A DNA stretch of 64,000 nucleotides, taken from the NCBI GenBank assembly GCA_902555695.1, contig CACDTV010000002.1:62001-126000 (forward strand), given 5' to 3'. Shown here in pieces: positions 1-9,318 of this stretch. Source of the DNA: an uncultured Alphaproteobacteria bacterium (GTDB taxonomy: Bacteria > Pseudomonadota > Alphaproteobacteria > HIMB59). Both the position numbers and the translations under genes were made by a program. How positions within the stretch are numbered: the first letter of the stretch is position 1; every line of letters starts with the position of its first letter. A model generated the notes under the pieces. That model was not told the origin of the DNA. It worked only from the letters and a program-made list of their open reading frames with translations, and searched no databases.

Positions 1-1023
1 TTATCGACAAACGAAGTTCTTTTAGAGAAAAACTCTAAAGCCAAAACATATCCATCAAGTATGACCAAGATGATGACTGCTCTTGTAGCCTTTGAAAAAA
101 TCAAAAATGGTACTTTATCATTAGATCAAGAGTTTTTAGTAAGTAAAAAGGCATGGAAAATGGGCGGGTCAAAGATGTTTATAGAGGTAGACAAAAGAGT
201 AAAAGTTTATGATTTGTTACTAGGAATTATCGTTCAGAGCGGAAATGATGCCTCGATTGCTTTAGCAGAGGGTATATCTGGCTCTGAGGAAATTTTTGCT
301 ATTGAAATGAATAATTTAGGCAAAAAAATAGGACTCACAGAGACTAATTTTACAAATAGCAGTGGCTGGCCTGATGACAATCATTACACCACTGCTGAAG
401 ATCTTGCTAAAATTGCTGAGTACACGATTGAAAATCATTATGAATTATATCAAATGTACAAATTAAGTGATTTTACATACAGCGGGATCAAACAAGATAA
501 CAGAAATCCACTACTATATACATTTGAGGGGTCTGATGGCTTTAAAACAGGTTATACAGAAGCAGCTGGCTACGGTTTGGTTGGATCAGCTGAAAGAGGG
601 GATAGACGCCTGATTATTGTTCTAAATGGATTAGACTCTTCCAAATCAAGGGCCCAGGAGTCACTAAGATTAATGGATTGGGGTTTCAACAATTTTCAAT
701 TAATAGATTTTTTTAAAAAAAATGAGGTTATTCAAGAAGCTGATACTTGGCTAGGTAAAGACGACAAAGTAGACTTAGTTGCTTTAAACGATATAAGTGT
801 GAGCATTCCAAAAGCACAATTATCTTCTGCTAAAGTTAATGTGATAGTAGAGGAGCCTATTGCAACTCCAATTCAAAAAGGCGACCAAATAGCCAAACTT
901 CAAATATCGTTTGCTGATAAGAATACTGAATTTCCTTTATTTTCAGGTGAGGACATAGAGCAAAAGAATTTCTTTTCAAGAATATTTTCAGCTATTTATT
1001 ATATCATTCTTGGATCTAACTAA
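1..1023 (+). CDS. dacC: D-alanyl-D-alanine carboxypeptidase (penicillin-binding protein 5/6 family), 5' truncated
   Basis: Serine peptidase family S11, which trims the terminal D-Ala from peptidoglycan stem peptides in the periplasm. The frame is open from base 1, so the signal peptide and true start lie outside the window. The SxxK catalytic motif (SMTK) falls at codons 20-23, partly upstream of the first in-window ATG at 61. Downstream the SxN motif (SGN, in QSGNDAS) and the KTG motif (DGFKTGYTE) are present. A C-terminal PBP5_C-like region ends in an amphipathic stretch rich in F, I and Y that probably anchors the protein to the inner membrane. It is first in a tight run with tmk and holB. 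The family call is firm; dacC rather than another dac symbol is by synteny. Confidence 0.93.
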   Translation, partial: LSTNEVLLEKNSKAKTYPSSMTKMMTALVAFEKIKNGTLSLDQEFLVSKKAWKMGGSKMFIEVDKRVKVYDLLLGIIVQSGNDASIALAEGISGSEEIFAIEMNNLGKKIGLTETNFTNSSGWPDDNHYTTAEDLAKIAEYTIENHYELYQMYKLSDFTYSGIKQDNRNPLLYTFEGSDGFKTGYTEAAGYGLVGSAERGDRRLIIVLNGLDSSKSRAQESLRLMDWGFNNFQLIDFFKKNEVIQEADTWLGKDDKVDLVALNDISVSIPKAQLSSAKVNVIVEEPIATPIQKGDQIAKLQISFADKNTEFPLFSGEDIEQKNFFSRIFSAIYYIILGSN

Positions 1024-1038
1024 ATAATATCATATAAA

Positions 1039-1638
1039 ATGAAAGTAATCAGTTTTGAAGGTTTTGAATATTCTGGAAAATCGACACAAATAAAACTTTT
1101 AAAAAAATATTTTATAAAAAATAATATTAAATCTACTTTTACTAGAGAGCCTGGAGGTAATAAAGATCTAGAAAAGATAAGGAATGTAATTTTAAAGTCT
1201 AATTTCGATAATTTAAGTTTAATAATGTTTTTCTTCGCATCTAGATTTGCATTATTATCTTCAATTAAAAAGAATGATTTCATTGTATTTGATAGATTTT
1301 TTGACTCTACTTATGCTTATCAAAAATATAATTCTAAAGAAAAAAAACTTATTATAAGTTTAATTAAGTTAATTGATAAGAAATTTATCCCAAAGATAAC
1401 TTTTTATTTGAAGTTAGATAGAAAAAATTTAATAAGAAGGAAAAATAAAAGATTATATTCGAATAAATTTGATAAAAAATATTTTGGACAATTCTCAAGA
1501 ATTCAAAAAAATTATGAAGAAATATCTAAAATTAAATTAGGTGAACGTAAGTTTGTTGCTATTGATGCATCACTATCTGCTAATGAAGTACATGACAAAA
1601 TCATATTAAATCTAAAAAAATGCAAATTGATAAAGTAG
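1039..1638 (+). CDS. tmk: dTMP kinase
   Basis: Phosphorylates dTMP to dTDP for DNA synthesis. At 199 aa it has normal length. The Walker A is at the N-terminus (EGFEYSGKST), with the usual second and third glycines of the family replaced by bulkier residues but GxxxxGK(S/T) intact. FTREPGG follows and then the DR-containing motif FDRFFDSTYAYQ that contacts dTMP. A basic lid (RRKNKR) lies near residue 133. The gene starts 15 bases after dacC, and its last 19 bases overlap the start of holB, so the two are probably translationally coupled. The dacC-tmk-holB-metG order is a known alphaproteobacterial arrangement. Confidence 0.95.
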   Translation: MKVISFEGFEYSGKSTQIKLLKKYFIKNNIKSTFTREPGGNKDLEKIRNVILKSNFDNLSLIMFFFASRFALLSSIKKNDFIVFDRFFDSTYAYQKYNSKEKKLIISLIKLIDKKFIPKITFYLKLDRKNLIRRKNKRLYSNKFDKKYFGQFSRIQKNYEEISKIKLGERKFVAIDASLSANEVHDKIILNLKKCKLIK

Positions 1639-2408
1639 TAAATACTATAAAATCTGAGAGTAGTGGCTTTTACTTATTAGAGATTACTAATAGTGAGAGT
1701 GTTTCATATTTGGAGGAACAGATTTTAAATAGTTTCTATGAGAAACAATATGAAATAGATACAAGTTTTATTATTCTAGAGCCCGAAGAAAAATCAAAAT
1801 TTATAACAATTGACCAAGTAAGAAAAATGAAAAAAGAGTTTCTACATACAAATGTATTAAACCTTAGCAAAGTAATATTTGTCAGAGAGGTAAATTATTT
1901 AAATATTAATGCTTTAAATGGACTTTTAAAAATCATCGAAGAAATACCATCAAAAACCTATTTTATTTTTTGTTCTAAAAACCTAATAAGTTTACCTGAA
2001 ACAATAATTTCAAGGGCTAGAGTTATCAGAGATTTGAATTCAAAGATAAATTTTAGTGATTTCAATTCAATGAAAGAAGACATAGTAAGTCAAAATCAAA
2101 ATATTTCAGAGGAATTAATACACTCTCTTATAAACCCCTTCATTGATTTAAAAAGTACTGATTTTTTTGAAAAGATTAAACTATTTAATAAAGATCAAAT
2201 AAGCGTATGTTCATTAATATTTTTAAAAATACTCAATTACTATTTAAGAACTAATTTAAATAATAAAAAACTTTACAAGTATCTATTAAAACTTCATTCA
2301 GATTATTTAACTGATGTAGATGAAAGTTTAAAATTCAATACATTAACAAATGACCTAATTTCAATCTATTTTACAAGATTAAATTCTAATCTTATTAAAT
2401 ATGTCTAA
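1620..2408 (+). CDS. holB: DNA polymerase III subunit delta' (short form)
   Basis: Clamp-loader delta' subunit, recognised by the conserved core around ALNGLLKIIEEIPSKTYFIF and the following ISRARV segment (sensor and SRC-like region), and by its place between tmk and metG. At 262 aa it is shorter than typical delta' proteins (about 320-340 aa). The N-terminal P-loop-like segment and the zinc-binding cysteines seen in many homologues are missing. Delta' does not hydrolyse ATP in E. coli, so loss of the P-loop need not abolish function. The start is inside tmk and the last 8 bases overlap metG. Confidence 0.85.
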   Translation: MQIDKVVNTIKSESSGFYLLEITNSESVSYLEEQILNSFYEKQYEIDTSFIILEPEEKSKFITIDQVRKMKKEFLHTNVLNLSKVIFVREVNYLNINALNGLLKIIEEIPSKTYFIFCSKNLISLPETIISRARVIRDLNSKINFSDFNSMKEDIVSQNQNISEELIHSLINPFIDLKSTDFFEKIKLFNKDQISVCSLIFLKILNYYLRTNLNNKKLYKYLLKLHSDYLTDVDESLKFNTLTNDLISIYFTRLNSNLIKYV

Positions 2409-3921
2409 TAATTATTTTACAACTCCGATTTATTATGTGAACGATAAACCTCATATTGGACATGCTTACACCTCAATTGCTGTTGATATATTAAAAAGAT
2501 TTTATGATTGTAGAGGTCTCAATTCTTATTTTCTAACAGGAACAGACGAGCATGGACAAAAGGTTGAAAGAGCTGCTCAAGAAAAAAATATAGATCCTCA
2601 AAAATTTACGGATATGGTTTCAGAAAATTTTAAAGATTTAAGTAATTTATTAAATTTATCTAATGATGATTTTATAAGAACAACAGAAGAAAGACATAAA
2701 AAGTCTGTTCAAAATCTATGGAGAGTTCTGTTGGAAAAAGATGAAATTTATTTGTCCAAATATAGCGGATGGTATTCTGTAAGAGATGAAGCTTTTGTAG
2801 CTGATAATGAGATAGTTGAAAAAAATGGTAAAAAATATAACAGTTTTGGATCTGAATTATCTTGGGTTGAAGAAGAGTCATACTTTTTTAGACTTTCTAA
2901 ATGGCAAGACAAACTGTTAGATTTTTATAAAAATAATCCAAATTTTATAGTCCCAAAATCTAGATCTAATGAAGTTATTAAATTTGTTGAGTCAGGGTTG
3001 AAAGATCTGTCCGTTTCTAGAACAACATTTAAATGGGGAATTGATGTCCCTACAGATGAAAAACATATTGTTTATGTTTGGTTAGATGCACTAACTAACT
3101 ATATTTCAGCTTTAGATTATCCAAATAAAAATTCTGATTTATATAAAAAATATTGGCCTGGGATACATGTAGTAGGGAAGGATATAATCAGATTTCATGC
3201 TATTTTCTGGCCTGCTTTTTTAATGGCTGCAGAGTTAGATCCACCAAAGCAGATCGTAGCGCATGGTTGGTGGACAAATGAGGGTCAAAAAATTAGTAAA
3301 AGTCTTGGTAATGTAATTGACCCTAAAGAATTGATTGATGAATACGGTCTAGACTCAGTTAGATATTTTCTTTTTAGAGAGGTTCCATTTGGCAATGACG
3401 GTGATTTTTCAAAGGTGGCTATCAAAAATAGAATTAATGGTGAATTGGCAAATAACTATGGAAATTTAATACAAAGAATACTTAGTTTTATTTGTAAAAA
3501 TTTAGAACAAAATATTGATTTAACTGTAGATAATTTCAATTTTGAAATTTTAAAACAAATTAATGACTCTGAAAAAGAGTTGTTTGAGTATATGGAAAAT
3601 TACAAATATGACGAATACCTTAAAAAATTATTCTTATTTATGAATGATTTAAATAATTATGTCGATAAATCTGCTCCTTGGGTATTAAAAAAAACAGATC
3701 CTGAACAAATGAAAAAAGTTTTGGCTAATATTTGCCTATGCATTATCAGGGTTAGTCAATATTTAGTTCCTTTTATGCCTTCAAAAACCTCAGAAGTATT
3801 CAATTTATTTGAAAATACAAATAATATTAAATTAGATATTTTTGATAATTTTAAGGAGGTAATTAACTTAAAATTTCTAAAAATACGACAACCTGAACCT
3901 TTATTTACTAAAATTGAATAA
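2401..3921 (+). CDS. metG: methionyl-tRNA synthetase
   Basis: Class I aminoacyl-tRNA synthetase charging tRNA-Met. The HIGH signature is PHIGHAYTS near residue 17, and the KMSKS loop appears as KISKSLGN. GTDEHGQK and the WLDALTNY motif are also present. The protein is 506 aa, the compact form without the C-terminal EMAP-II-like dimerisation domain and without the four-cysteine zinc knuckles of the E. coli type. It overlaps holB by 8 bases at its start and tatD by 8 bases at its end, consistent with a single transcript. Confidence 0.97.
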   Translation: MSNNYFTTPIYYVNDKPHIGHAYTSIAVDILKRFYDCRGLNSYFLTGTDEHGQKVERAAQEKNIDPQKFTDMVSENFKDLSNLLNLSNDDFIRTTEERHKKSVQNLWRVLLEKDEIYLSKYSGWYSVRDEAFVADNEIVEKNGKKYNSFGSELSWVEEESYFFRLSKWQDKLLDFYKNNPNFIVPKSRSNEVIKFVESGLKDLSVSRTTFKWGIDVPTDEKHIVYVWLDALTNYISALDYPNKNSDLYKKYWPGIHVVGKDIIRFHAIFWPAFLMAAELDPPKQIVAHGWWTNEGQKISKSLGNVIDPKELIDEYGLDSVRYFLFREVPFGNDGDFSKVAIKNRINGELANNYGNLIQRILSFICKNLEQNIDLTVDNFNFEILKQINDSEKELFEYMENYKYDEYLKKLFLFMNDLNNYVDKSAPWVLKKTDPEQMKKVLANICLCIIRVSQYLVPFMPSKTSEVFNLFENTNNIKLDIFDNFKEVINLKFLKIRQPEPLFTKIE

Positions 3922-4696
3922 TTTAATAGACAGTCATGTAAATTTTGGTCATGAATTACTTAAAAATTCAGTATCAGATATCTGTAAAGATGCTCTAGAA
4001 AATAACATAGAGCGAATTTTAAGTATAAATTCTAATCTTTACGAGTTTCAGAGAGATATTAATTTAATTAAAGGTTTTAATTTTGTAGATATTACTTTAG
4101 GTCATCACCCAAATAATACTCTTGATATCAAACCTGAGGAAATAAAGACTCTTTTAAATGAAAATATTAAAAAATTTAAAGATAGAATTGTTGGAATAGG
4201 CGAAACAGGCTTGGATTATCATTATGATATTCCTAAAAATAAGCAAATAGAAAGCTTAGAGATACATTTAGATGCAGCTAGTGTTAATAATTTACCGTGT
4301 ATAATTCATATGAGAGATGCTGAAGAAGATATGATTAAAATTTTAACTAAATACTCAAAAAAAATAGGTGATATTCTTATACATTGTTTCACTGGAAGTG
4401 AAGAATTTGCAAAAAAATGTATTGATTTAGGTTGTTTTTTTTCTTTGTCAGGCATTATTACGTTCAAAAATGCAAATAAATTAAGAAATACAATTAAAAT
4501 ACTACCAATTAAAAAAATTATTTTTGAAACTGATAGTCCTTATCTTACGCCAGACCCTTTAAGAGGTAAAATTAATAAACCAAGCTATTTAAAAATTATA
4601 GTTGAAAAATATTGTGAAATTACTGGAAACGACTACATTAATACATGCGAAATTAGTACTTATAATTACAAAAAGCTTTTTAAAATAAATGACTGA
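3914..4696 (+). CDS. TatD-family metal-dependent hydrolase / DNase
   Basis: TIM-barrel amidohydrolase-like protein of the TatD family (3'-5' DNase or D-aminoacyl-tRNA-type hydrolase in relatives). Metal ligands seen are Glu in VGIGETGLDYHYD, His in IIHMRDA, His in LIHCFTGS, and Asp in FETDSPYL. The N-terminal HxH that most relatives use as a metal site reads H-V-N here (IDSHVNFG), so one ligand is changed. E. coli TatD itself also departs from HxH at this point. The start codon is TTG at 3914, overlapping the metG stop by 8 bases; no ATG is better placed. The downstream hydrolase overlaps by 8 bases. Confidence 0.88.
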   Translation: MNNLIDSHVNFGHELLKNSVSDICKDALENNIERILSINSNLYEFQRDINLIKGFNFVDITLGHHPNNTLDIKPEEIKTLLNENIKKFKDRIVGIGETGLDYHYDIPKNKQIESLEIHLDAASVNNLPCIIHMRDAEEDMIKILTKYSKKIGDILIHCFTGSEEFAKKCIDLGCFFSLSGIITFKNANKLRNTIKILPIKKIIFETDSPYLTPDPLRGKINKPSYLKIIVEKYCEITGNDYINTCEISTYNYKKLFKIND

Positions 4697-5492
4697 AAAA
4701 ACTGTAATAAATGTATTAGGATGTGGTTCAAGTTTTGGAGTCCCTTTATCTCATAACATATGGGGTAATTGTGATAAATCAAATCCTAAAAACCAAAGAA
4801 CAAGACCTTCAATACTTTTAAAAAAAGCAGGGAAATCAATACTAATTGATACTAGCCCTGATTTAAGGAAACAGTTAATCGACAATAAAATTGATAATGT
4901 CGGCTCAGTTATTTACACACATTCTCATGCTGATCACATACATGGAATTAATGATTTAAGGACTATTTCAATGATAAATAGAAAAAAAATACCAATTTAT
5001 GCTGATAAAATAACTTTAGAGACACTTCAAAATAGCTTTTCTTATTTGTTTTTAAAGTCATCCACCCATGGTTATGAACCCATTTTAAATGCTAACGTTC
5101 TTAATGGGAATAATACTGAGATTGAGGGTTTTAAAATTGAGATTATTCGACAAAATCATGGAAATATTGACTCCTATGGTTTCATTTTTGATAGTAAAAT
5201 AGCTTATAATTTAGACATTAAGTATTTTTATGATGAGGATTATTTAGATAGAATCAAAGGCATTCAATGCTGGTTTCTTGGTTGTTTAAGATATGATGAA
5301 CACCCATCTCATGCTAGTTATTCTGAAGTAATTGATTGGGCAAAAAAAGTAAACGCAAAACAAACTTTTCTTAGTCATATGACTGCCCATATTGATTATG
5401 AAACTGAATATAAAAAACTGTTTAATAATAATATATATCCAGCTTACGATGGACTTAAAATAACTATCGATGGACTTAAAATAACTATCTAG
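4689..5492 (+). CDS. MBL-fold metal-dependent hydrolase (PhnP-like)
   Basis: Metallo-beta-lactamase fold hydrolase of 267 aa. The metal-binding motif HSHADHIHG is present (HxHxDH), with further histidines in the RQNHGN and SHMTAHIDYE regions. An N-terminal GCGSSFGVP segment is typical of the PhnP / cyclic phosphodiesterase-like branch. The substrate is not deducible. The gene always follows tatD in related alphaproteobacterial clusters, which suggests nucleic-acid or nucleotide cleanup, but this is context only. The C-terminus carries the seven-residue unit DGLKITI twice, created by a perfect 21-bp duplication, so the protein is seven residues longer than it would otherwise be. Confidence 0.85.
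   Translation: MTEKTVINVLGCGSSFGVPLSHNIWGNCDKSNPKNQRTRPSILLKKAGKSILIDTSPDLRKQLIDNKIDNVGSVIYTHSHADHIHGINDLRTISMINRKKIPIYADKITLETLQNSFSYLFLKSSTHGYEPILNANVLNGNNTEIEGFKIEIIRQNHGNIDSYGFIFDSKIAYNLDIKYFYDEDYLDRIKGIQCWFLGCLRYDEHPSHASYSEVIDWAKKVNAKQTFLSHMTAHIDYETEYKKLFNNNIYPAYDGLKITIDGLKITI
5448..5489 (+). repeat. Perfect 21-bp tandem duplication at the end of the MBL-fold gene
   Basis: The unit beginning gatggacttaaa occurs at 5448-5468 and again, identically, at 5469-5489, directly before the TAG stop at 5490. It is in frame and adds a second DGLKITI to the protein C-terminus. The lack of any mismatch suggests a recent slippage or duplication event. Confidence 0.95.
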
Positions 5493-5531
5493 ATTCTTAT
5501 AATATATATTATGCAACAAATAAATGTGTAA

Positions 5532-5990
5532 ATGTCAATAAAATCAGTCAAAGATCATCTTAGTATTATAGCCCCTGACCTAGAGATATCAGAATTTAAA
5601 GAGTCTACAGCAACTGTTGAACAAGCTGCAAATGCTCATAATGTTGAGAAAGGACAAATAGTCAAAACAATTGCTTTAATTATAGAAAAACCAATTTTGT
5701 TAATGACTTCTGGAAATGTAAAAATCGATAATAGAAAATATAAGAATTTCTTCAAAAAAAAGGCAAAAATGTTGACTGCTGATGAGACATTGCAAATCAC
5801 CTCTCACCCTATTGGAGGGGTTTGTCCCTTTGGATTACCAAATAAATTAGATATATATTACGATAAGTCCTTAAATAACTTTGAAATCGTTATACCAGCA
5901 GCAGGATCTACCAATAGTTCTGTAAAAATTCAAACAAAAAGGCTTATAGAATTAACTAGTGCTTTTGAAGTTGATGTATGTAAAAAGTAA
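5532..5990 (+). CDS. YbaK/EbsC-type aminoacyl-tRNA deacylase
   Basis: Predicted trans-editing deacylase that hydrolyses mischarged tRNA, such as Cys-, Ala- or Ser-tRNA depending on subfamily. It is 152 aa, the normal size of a stand-alone YbaK domain. Family signatures are the KTIALIIEKP strand, the conserved lysine and Asn/Asp region SGNVKID, and the glycine-rich HPIGGVCPFGL loop, which corresponds to the GGxSPFG loop around the active site. A second member of the superfamily, of PrdX type, is at 14186-14704. It stands alone, about 40 bases after the MBL-fold gene. Subfamily specificity cannot be read off with certainty. Confidence 0.85.
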   Translation: MSIKSVKDHLSIIAPDLEISEFKESTATVEQAANAHNVEKGQIVKTIALIIEKPILLMTSGNVKIDNRKYKNFFKKKAKMLTADETLQITSHPIGGVCPFGLPNKLDIYYDKSLNNFEIVIPAAGSTNSSVKIQTKRLIELTSAFEVDVCKK

Positions 5991-6004
5991 GTAAAAACAG
6001 TATA

Positions 6005-6277
6005 TTATTTACTGTTATTATACTTAGATTTTACAATTTTTGGAGCAGTTGCAAAAGTAGCCGCTGTCATAAAAGTTCCAAAAATAAGGAGAAAATGAGC
6101 GCTAGCTGTGATGCCAAAAATCAAAAAAGAGCCAAAATATAGTGAAAAAATGATACACCACATCCATGCTAAAAGTTGCATAATGAGGTGTCTCAGGGCC
6201 ACACTAGGTATTTTTCTTAGAGGATTCCAATCAGCGTCCATCACTCCACTGTAAATTTGCATAAACATGTTTTTCAT
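6005..6277 (-). CDS. Small two-helix membrane protein, function unknown
   Basis: A 90-aa protein not assigned to a named family. The first 27 residues look cytosolic and contain DADWNPLRKIPS. Two hydrophobic segments follow, around residues 33-55 and 57-80, both rich in F, I and L with a few small residues, and then a basic tail (KIVKSKYNNSK). The topology therefore looks like a hairpin with both ends inside. It is convergent with the YbaK-like gene and divergent from the isomerase gene at 6359, with 81 bases between their starts. Length, hydrophobic pattern and clean context favour a real gene. Confidence 0.7.
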   Translation of the reverse strand: MKNMFMQIYSGVMDADWNPLRKIPSVALRHLIMQLLAWMWCIIFSLYFGSFLIFGITASAHFLLIFGTFMTAATFATAPKIVKSKYNNSK

Positions 6278-6358
6278 GGCCTTTTATACATGCGACAGAT
6301 GTGACCAGATCACTTATTTTTAATAATAATTTCAATTATTTCAGTTAAGGTAGAACCT

Positions 6359-6952
6359 ATGAGAAAAATAGAATTCTGGTACTCAATTGGAAGTACATAT
6401 ACTTACCTCTCCACGCAAAGATTAGCGCAGATAGAGACTGAAAATGAAGTTGTATTTGAATGGTGTCCTTTCAGTGTGAGATCAAGAATGATTGAAATGG
6501 AGAATGTCCCTTTTATGGCTGAAAAAAAAAGAGATAAGATTGATTATATGTGGCGGGATGTTCAGAGAAGAGCTAACTTCTATGGATTTAATGCAAAAGT
6601 ACCTGCACCCTACCCACTTAAAGAGTTCGATTTAGCCAACAAAGTTGCAATTTTGGGAAAAGATCAAGGGTGGATCAAAGAATATACTATCTTAACATAT
6701 AAAAAGTGGTTTTTAGAGCATTTGGAGCCTGGGTCAGAACCAAATCTGAGTTCTACTCTCAAAGAAATTGGACTTGATTCAGATAATGTAATAAAACAAG
6801 CTCAAAAAGACGAAATTGATCAAAAATATTTAAAAAACACAGAAATGGCTAAAAATAAAGGTATTTTTGGAAGTCCCACATTTATCGTTGAAAATGAGGT
6901 TTTTTGGGGTGATGACAGATGTGAAGATGCCATAAAATGGCTTTCAAAATAA
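6359..6952 (+). CDS. 2-hydroxychromene-2-carboxylate isomerase family protein (DsbA/GST-kappa fold)
   Basis: Thioredoxin-fold protein of 197 aa of the NahD / GST kappa type, which in studied members uses glutathione to isomerise 2-hydroxychromene-2-carboxylate. Family features are the N-terminal FWYSIGSTYTYLS segment with the active-site serine region, and the C-terminal cis-Pro and interface motif GIFGSPTFIVENEVFWGDDR. No aromatic degradation genes are nearby, so the physiological substrate is unclear and it may act more generally as a glutathione-dependent oxidoreductase. AAGG lies about 7 bases before the ATG. Confidence 0.85.
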   Translation: MRKIEFWYSIGSTYTYLSTQRLAQIETENEVVFEWCPFSVRSRMIEMENVPFMAEKKRDKIDYMWRDVQRRANFYGFNAKVPAPYPLKEFDLANKVAILGKDQGWIKEYTILTYKKWFLEHLEPGSEPNLSSTLKEIGLDSDNVIKQAQKDEIDQKYLKNTEMAKNKGIFGSPTFIVENEVFWGDDRCEDAIKWLSK

Positions 6953-7474
6953 TGTCTATTTTCAATTTTTTTGCGTTTTTAGGTATATTGAAATTTTATT
7001 AAGTATAAATCCTTAGGTAATTTTATGAATTTGACTATTGATTTACTGAAAAAAATATTGATAATCTTTCAACTCAAAATCCAAATATTTCCTAAATTTT
7101 GCTAGTGTCGCAATTTACATAAGGTTTTTAAGCTAAAAATGTCCGATTTTAATTTTTTTTTATAGTTTTTTTGAAATCATAGATTTGAATAACTGTTTTG
7201 ATAGTTTTATTAGCAAGTAATGATAACTATCACTTAATTTAGTGCTCTAATTTCTATTTAATCAGATAAAAATGTGTGAATACTAGTTTAATTCCTCCAA
7301 AATTTAATTAATTCTCAATATTTATGCTTAATATCTCATTTTATGTTTATTTTATTTTTGATTTAGTCAGATTATTTGTTTTTTTTCTTTATAAATAGAA
7401 TTAATAATAAATTAAAATATAGTTAGTAAATACAATACTTTATTATAAATATTTAATGTAAATTATAATACAGT
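6953..7474. other. 522-bp region without a recognisable gene
   Basis: Lies between the 3' ends of the isomerase gene (plus) and typA (minus). It is extremely AT-rich, with stops scattered through all frames; the longest ATG-initiated reading frame noticed is 26 codons at 7024. No convincing hairpin-plus-T-run terminator, tRNA fold or repeat was seen. It is by far the longest gap in the window, in a genome where most spacers are under 60 bases. It may be a decayed gene, a pair of long 3' untranslated regions, or an unrecognised RNA. Confidence 0.6.
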
Positions 7475-9292
7475 TTATAAATTTCCAACTTTAGAAAATT
7501 TTTTTCTCTCGTTTGGATCAAGATACCTTTTTCTTAATCTTAAATTTTTAGGAGTAACCTCCAATAATTCATCAGAATTGATATAAGTCATCATTTCCTC
7601 AAGTGACATCATCCTAGGAGCGGTTAAATTTACGGCCTCATCAGACCCAGATGCTCTGACGTTTGTTAATTGTTTACCTTTTAGAACATTTATCTCTAAA
7701 TCATTATCTCTGGTATGCTCACCGACTACCATACCTTGATAAACAGGTGTTTGGTGTTTAACAAACATTACACCTCTATCTTGAAGCTTCCAAATGGCAT
7801 AAGCTATTGCTTTACCGTTTCCTGTTGAAATTAACGCTCCTGCCCTTCTTTCTGTAATCTCCCCTTTAAATGGTTTATACGAATGAAACACTCTGTTTAA
7901 TACACCAGTTCCTCTTGTGTCCGTTAAAAACTTGCTTTGATAACCAATTAGTCCCCTAGAAGGCGCAATAAATAATAACCTAGTTTTATCAATTCCAGAT
8001 TTTCTCATGTCTAACATATCAGCTTTTCTTTGATTCATGTTATCAATAACAATACTAGAAAACTCTTCATCTACATCTATTGTTACTTCTTCATAGGGTT
8101 CGCATTTTGTCCCCTCTATATCTTTGTAAACTACTTTAGGTCTAGAAAGAGATAATTCAAAACCCTCTCGTCTCATCGTTTCTATTAAAACACCTAATTG
8201 CAATTCACCTCTCCCTCCAATTTCAAATGAATCTTTATTTTGATTTTCTGAGAAGGTAATAGCAACGTTTGTCTCAGCCTCAGCTATTAATCTATTTCTT
8301 ATTAAAGTTGATGTTACTTTTTTCCCTTCAGTCCCAGCTAATGGAGAGTCATTAACCATAATGTTTATTGACATAGTGGGAGGATCTATTGGTGTTGATT
8401 TTATTGGTGTTTCTATATCAGTTGAACAAATGGTGTCTGATACTGATGTGATTGACAAACCTGCTATGCAAACTATATCTCCAGTGTTAACTGAGTTAAC
8501 AGTTATTTTTTTGGTTCCCTCAAATTTTAAAAGTTTAGTAAGTCTTCCAGTTTCAATGATTTTACCTGATAAGTTTAAAGCATGAACGCTGTCGTTTATT
8601 TTTGCAGATCCCTGCTCTACTCTTCCAATTAGACATCTTCCTAAGTATGGATCATAGTCTAAAAGTGTTGATAACATTGCAAAAGGTCTAGTATTATCAA
8701 CATCTGGTGATGGCACATGACTAATAATTTTATTTAACAGAGGTGTTAAGCTGGATCTATCATCTGACAAATCATTAACACACCAACCACTTCTACCTGA
8801 TGCGTATAAAACTGGAAAGTCTAATTGTTGAGTATTTGCATCAAGAGAGACGAATAAATCAAAAACTTCGTTTAACACATCGTCTGGTCTTGAGTCAGAT
8901 TTATCGATTTTGTTGATTACTACTAAAGGCTTAAGTCCTTGTTTTAAAGCTTTTCCTAAAACAAATTTAGTCTGAGGCATCGGACCTTCTGAAGAATCAA
9001 TAAGTAAGATAACACCATCAACCATTGATAAGACACGTTCTACTTCTCCACCAAAATCTGCATGTCCAGGTGTATCGATTATATTTATTCGAGTATCTTG
9101 AAAAATTATAGAGGTAGGCTTTGCTAAAATAGTTATGCCTCTCTCTTTTTCTAAATCATTAGAGTCCATAATTCTTTCTGATATTTCTTGATTATCTCTA
9201 AAAATTCCACATTGCTTCAATAAATTGTCAATAAGAGTGGTTTTCCCATGATCCACATGAGCAATGATTGCAAGATTCTTAATATCGTTCAT
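7475..9292 (-). CDS. typA: Ribosome-associated GTPase TypA/BipA
   Basis: Translational GTPase of the EF-G-like family that helps large-subunit assembly and growth under stress. Full length at 605 aa. G1 is AHVDHGKTT near residue 12, the switch [10 protein letters not shown] motif is present, and G4 is NKIDKSD. The BipA-specific C-terminal domain is present, including the [10 protein letters not shown] region and the [14 protein letters not shown] end characteristic of BipA. Transcribed alone; a 26-base gap separates its start from the J-protein gene upstream on the same strand. Confidence 0.97.
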   Translation of the reverse strand: MNDIKNLAIIAHVDHGKTTLIDNLLKQCGIFRDNQEISERIMDSNDLEKERGITILAKPTSIIFQDTRINIIDTPGHADFGGEVERVLSMVDGVILLIDSSEGPMPQTKFVLGKALKQGLKPLVVINKIDKSDSRPDDVLNEVFDLFVSLDANTQQLDFPVLYASGRSGWCVNDLSDDRSSLTPLLNKIISHVPSPDVDNTRPFAMLSTLLDYDPYLGRCLIGRVEQGSAKINDSVHALNLSGKIIETGRLTKLLKFEGTKKITVNSVNTGDIVCIAGLSITSVSDTICSTDIETPIKSTPIDPPTMSINIMVNDSPLAGTEGKKVTSTLIRNRLIAEAETNVAITFSENQNKDSFEIGGRGELQLGVLIETMRREGFELSLSRPKVVYKDIEGTKCEPYEEVTIDVDEEFSSIVIDNMNQRKADMLDMRKSGIDKTRLLFIAPSRGLIGYQSKFLTDTRGTGVLNRVFHSYKPFKGEITERRAGALISTGNGKAIAYAIWKLQDRGVMFVKHQTPVYQGMVVGEHTRDNDLEINVLKGKQLTNVRASGSDEAVNLTAPRMMSLEEMMTYINSDELLEVTPKNLRLRKRYLDPNERKKFSKVGNL

Positions 9293-9318
9293 TGAGATAG
9301 GTGTCTTATAGATTAAAA

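Noticed and set aside
6301-6313. GTGACCAGATCAC as an FNR/CRP-like operator in the divergent spacer
   Set aside because: Arms are only 4 bp and the spacing is five instead of the usual six; too weak in AT-rich sequence without comparative support.
7024-7104. 26-codon open frame in the 522-bp spacer
   Set aside because: Too short, with no ribosome site and no membrane or motif signal.
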